From: Clostridiales bacterium
Lineage (GTDB): Bacteria > Bacillota > Clostridia > Oscillospirales > Oscillospiraceae
DNA: 5,870 bases
Assembly (NCBI GenBank): GCA_003516765.1
Contig: DPCD01000126.1
Coordinates: 1 to 5,870 of the forward strand
Direction: 5' to 3'
Below the pieces are notes generated by a model. That model had not been told where the DNA came from, did not search any database, and saw only the letters and a list, made by a program, of their open reading frames with translations. Within the stretch, counting starts at the first letter, position 1. Each line of letters starts with the position of its first letter. Both the position numbers and the translations under genes were made by a program. This document shows positions 5,784 through 5,870 of the stretch, one piece after another.

Positions 5784-5818
5784 AAAGACCGCAGGATGCT
5801 TCCTGCGGTCTTTTTTTT
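5784..5818 (+). terminator. Intrinsic terminator after the lipoprotein gene
   Basis: A 13-bp perfect stem, AAAGACCGCAGGA (5784-5796) and TCCTGCGGTCTTT (5801-5813), closes a TGCT loop and runs into eight T residues (5811-5818). It begins 8 nt after the stop codon. This is a textbook intrinsic terminator and argues that the lipoprotein gene is the last of its transcript. Confidence 0.93.
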
Positions 5819-5848
5819 GCCGCCTCCAACGGCATGGGGATTTTTGAG

Positions 5849-5865
5849 CTGGACCCGTGGTCCAG
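5849..5865. repeat. Short inverted repeat at the window edge
   Basis: CTGGACC (5849-5855) and GGTCCAG (5859-5865) are reverse complements around CGT. It could belong to a structured RNA or to the next gene cut by the window edge. An ATG at 5834 opens a frame to the end (MGIFELDPWSRD) but has no ribosome binding site, so it is not called as a gene. Confidence 0.25.
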
Positions 5866-5870
5866 GGACC

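Noticed and set aside
4549..5835. Minus-strand open frame of 428 codons opposite the lipoprotein gene
   Set aside because: It is antisense to a gene with a signal peptide, lipobox and Peripla_BP_2 motifs, shows no recognisable domain, and starts beyond the terminator of the real gene.
5819..5870. Start of a next gene (ATG at 5834) or a structured RNA at the edge
   Set aside because: Only 52 bases are visible; there is no ribosome binding site before the ATG and a single 7-bp inverted repeat is too little to name an RNA.

Overview
The window looks like chromosomal DNA from a GC-rich member of the Clostridia (Bacillota), most likely an Oscillospiraceae/Ruminococcaceae-type gut bacterium. This is an inference from the holB-ricT gene pair (a Bacillota signature), the strong AGGAGG-type ribosome binding sites, the YtrB-like ABC exporter with its small permease, and the lipoprotein-type solute-binding protein. 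No marker gene is present that would fix the genus.

Layout. (1) Positions 1-1379, plus strand: the 3' part of an ABC-2 type ATPase gene, cut by the window edge, overlaps its membrane partner gene by an ATGA junction. (2) Positions 1380-1757: a 378-bp gap between convergent genes, packed with inverted repeats and bounded by two hairpins that share the same arms. (3) Positions 1758-4326, minus strand: a two-gene operon, holB (DNA polymerase III delta' subunit) followed 49 nt later by ricT (PSP1-domain Fe-S protein, YaaT). (4) Positions 4327-4572: a divergent promoter region serving holB on the minus strand and a lipoprotein gene on the plus strand. (5) Positions 4573-5775, plus strand: a class III (FepB/BtuF-like, Peripla_BP_2) substrate-binding lipoprotein, closed by a strong intrinsic terminator at 5784-5818. 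(6) The last 52 bases hold no gene that can be supported.

How the genes relate. The ATPase and permease form one exporter-like unit, probably continuing an operon that starts upstream. HolB loads the replication clamp as part of the clamp loader. RicT belongs to the RicA-RicF-RicT complex, which in Bacillus subtilis promotes RNase Y-dependent mRNA maturation; the holB-ricT linkage is conserved but no shared function is shown. The lipoprotein would capture an iron chelate, haem or corrinoid outside the cell, but no cognate permease or ATPase gene is present, and the terminator makes it look monocistronic.

Most of the window is ordinary housekeeping sequence. I see no clear new system. The parts that merit a second look are the palindrome-dense block between the convergent genes, the long Arg/Lys/Pro-rich tail and extra cysteine cluster of RicT, and the unaccompanied substrate-binding lipoprotein.
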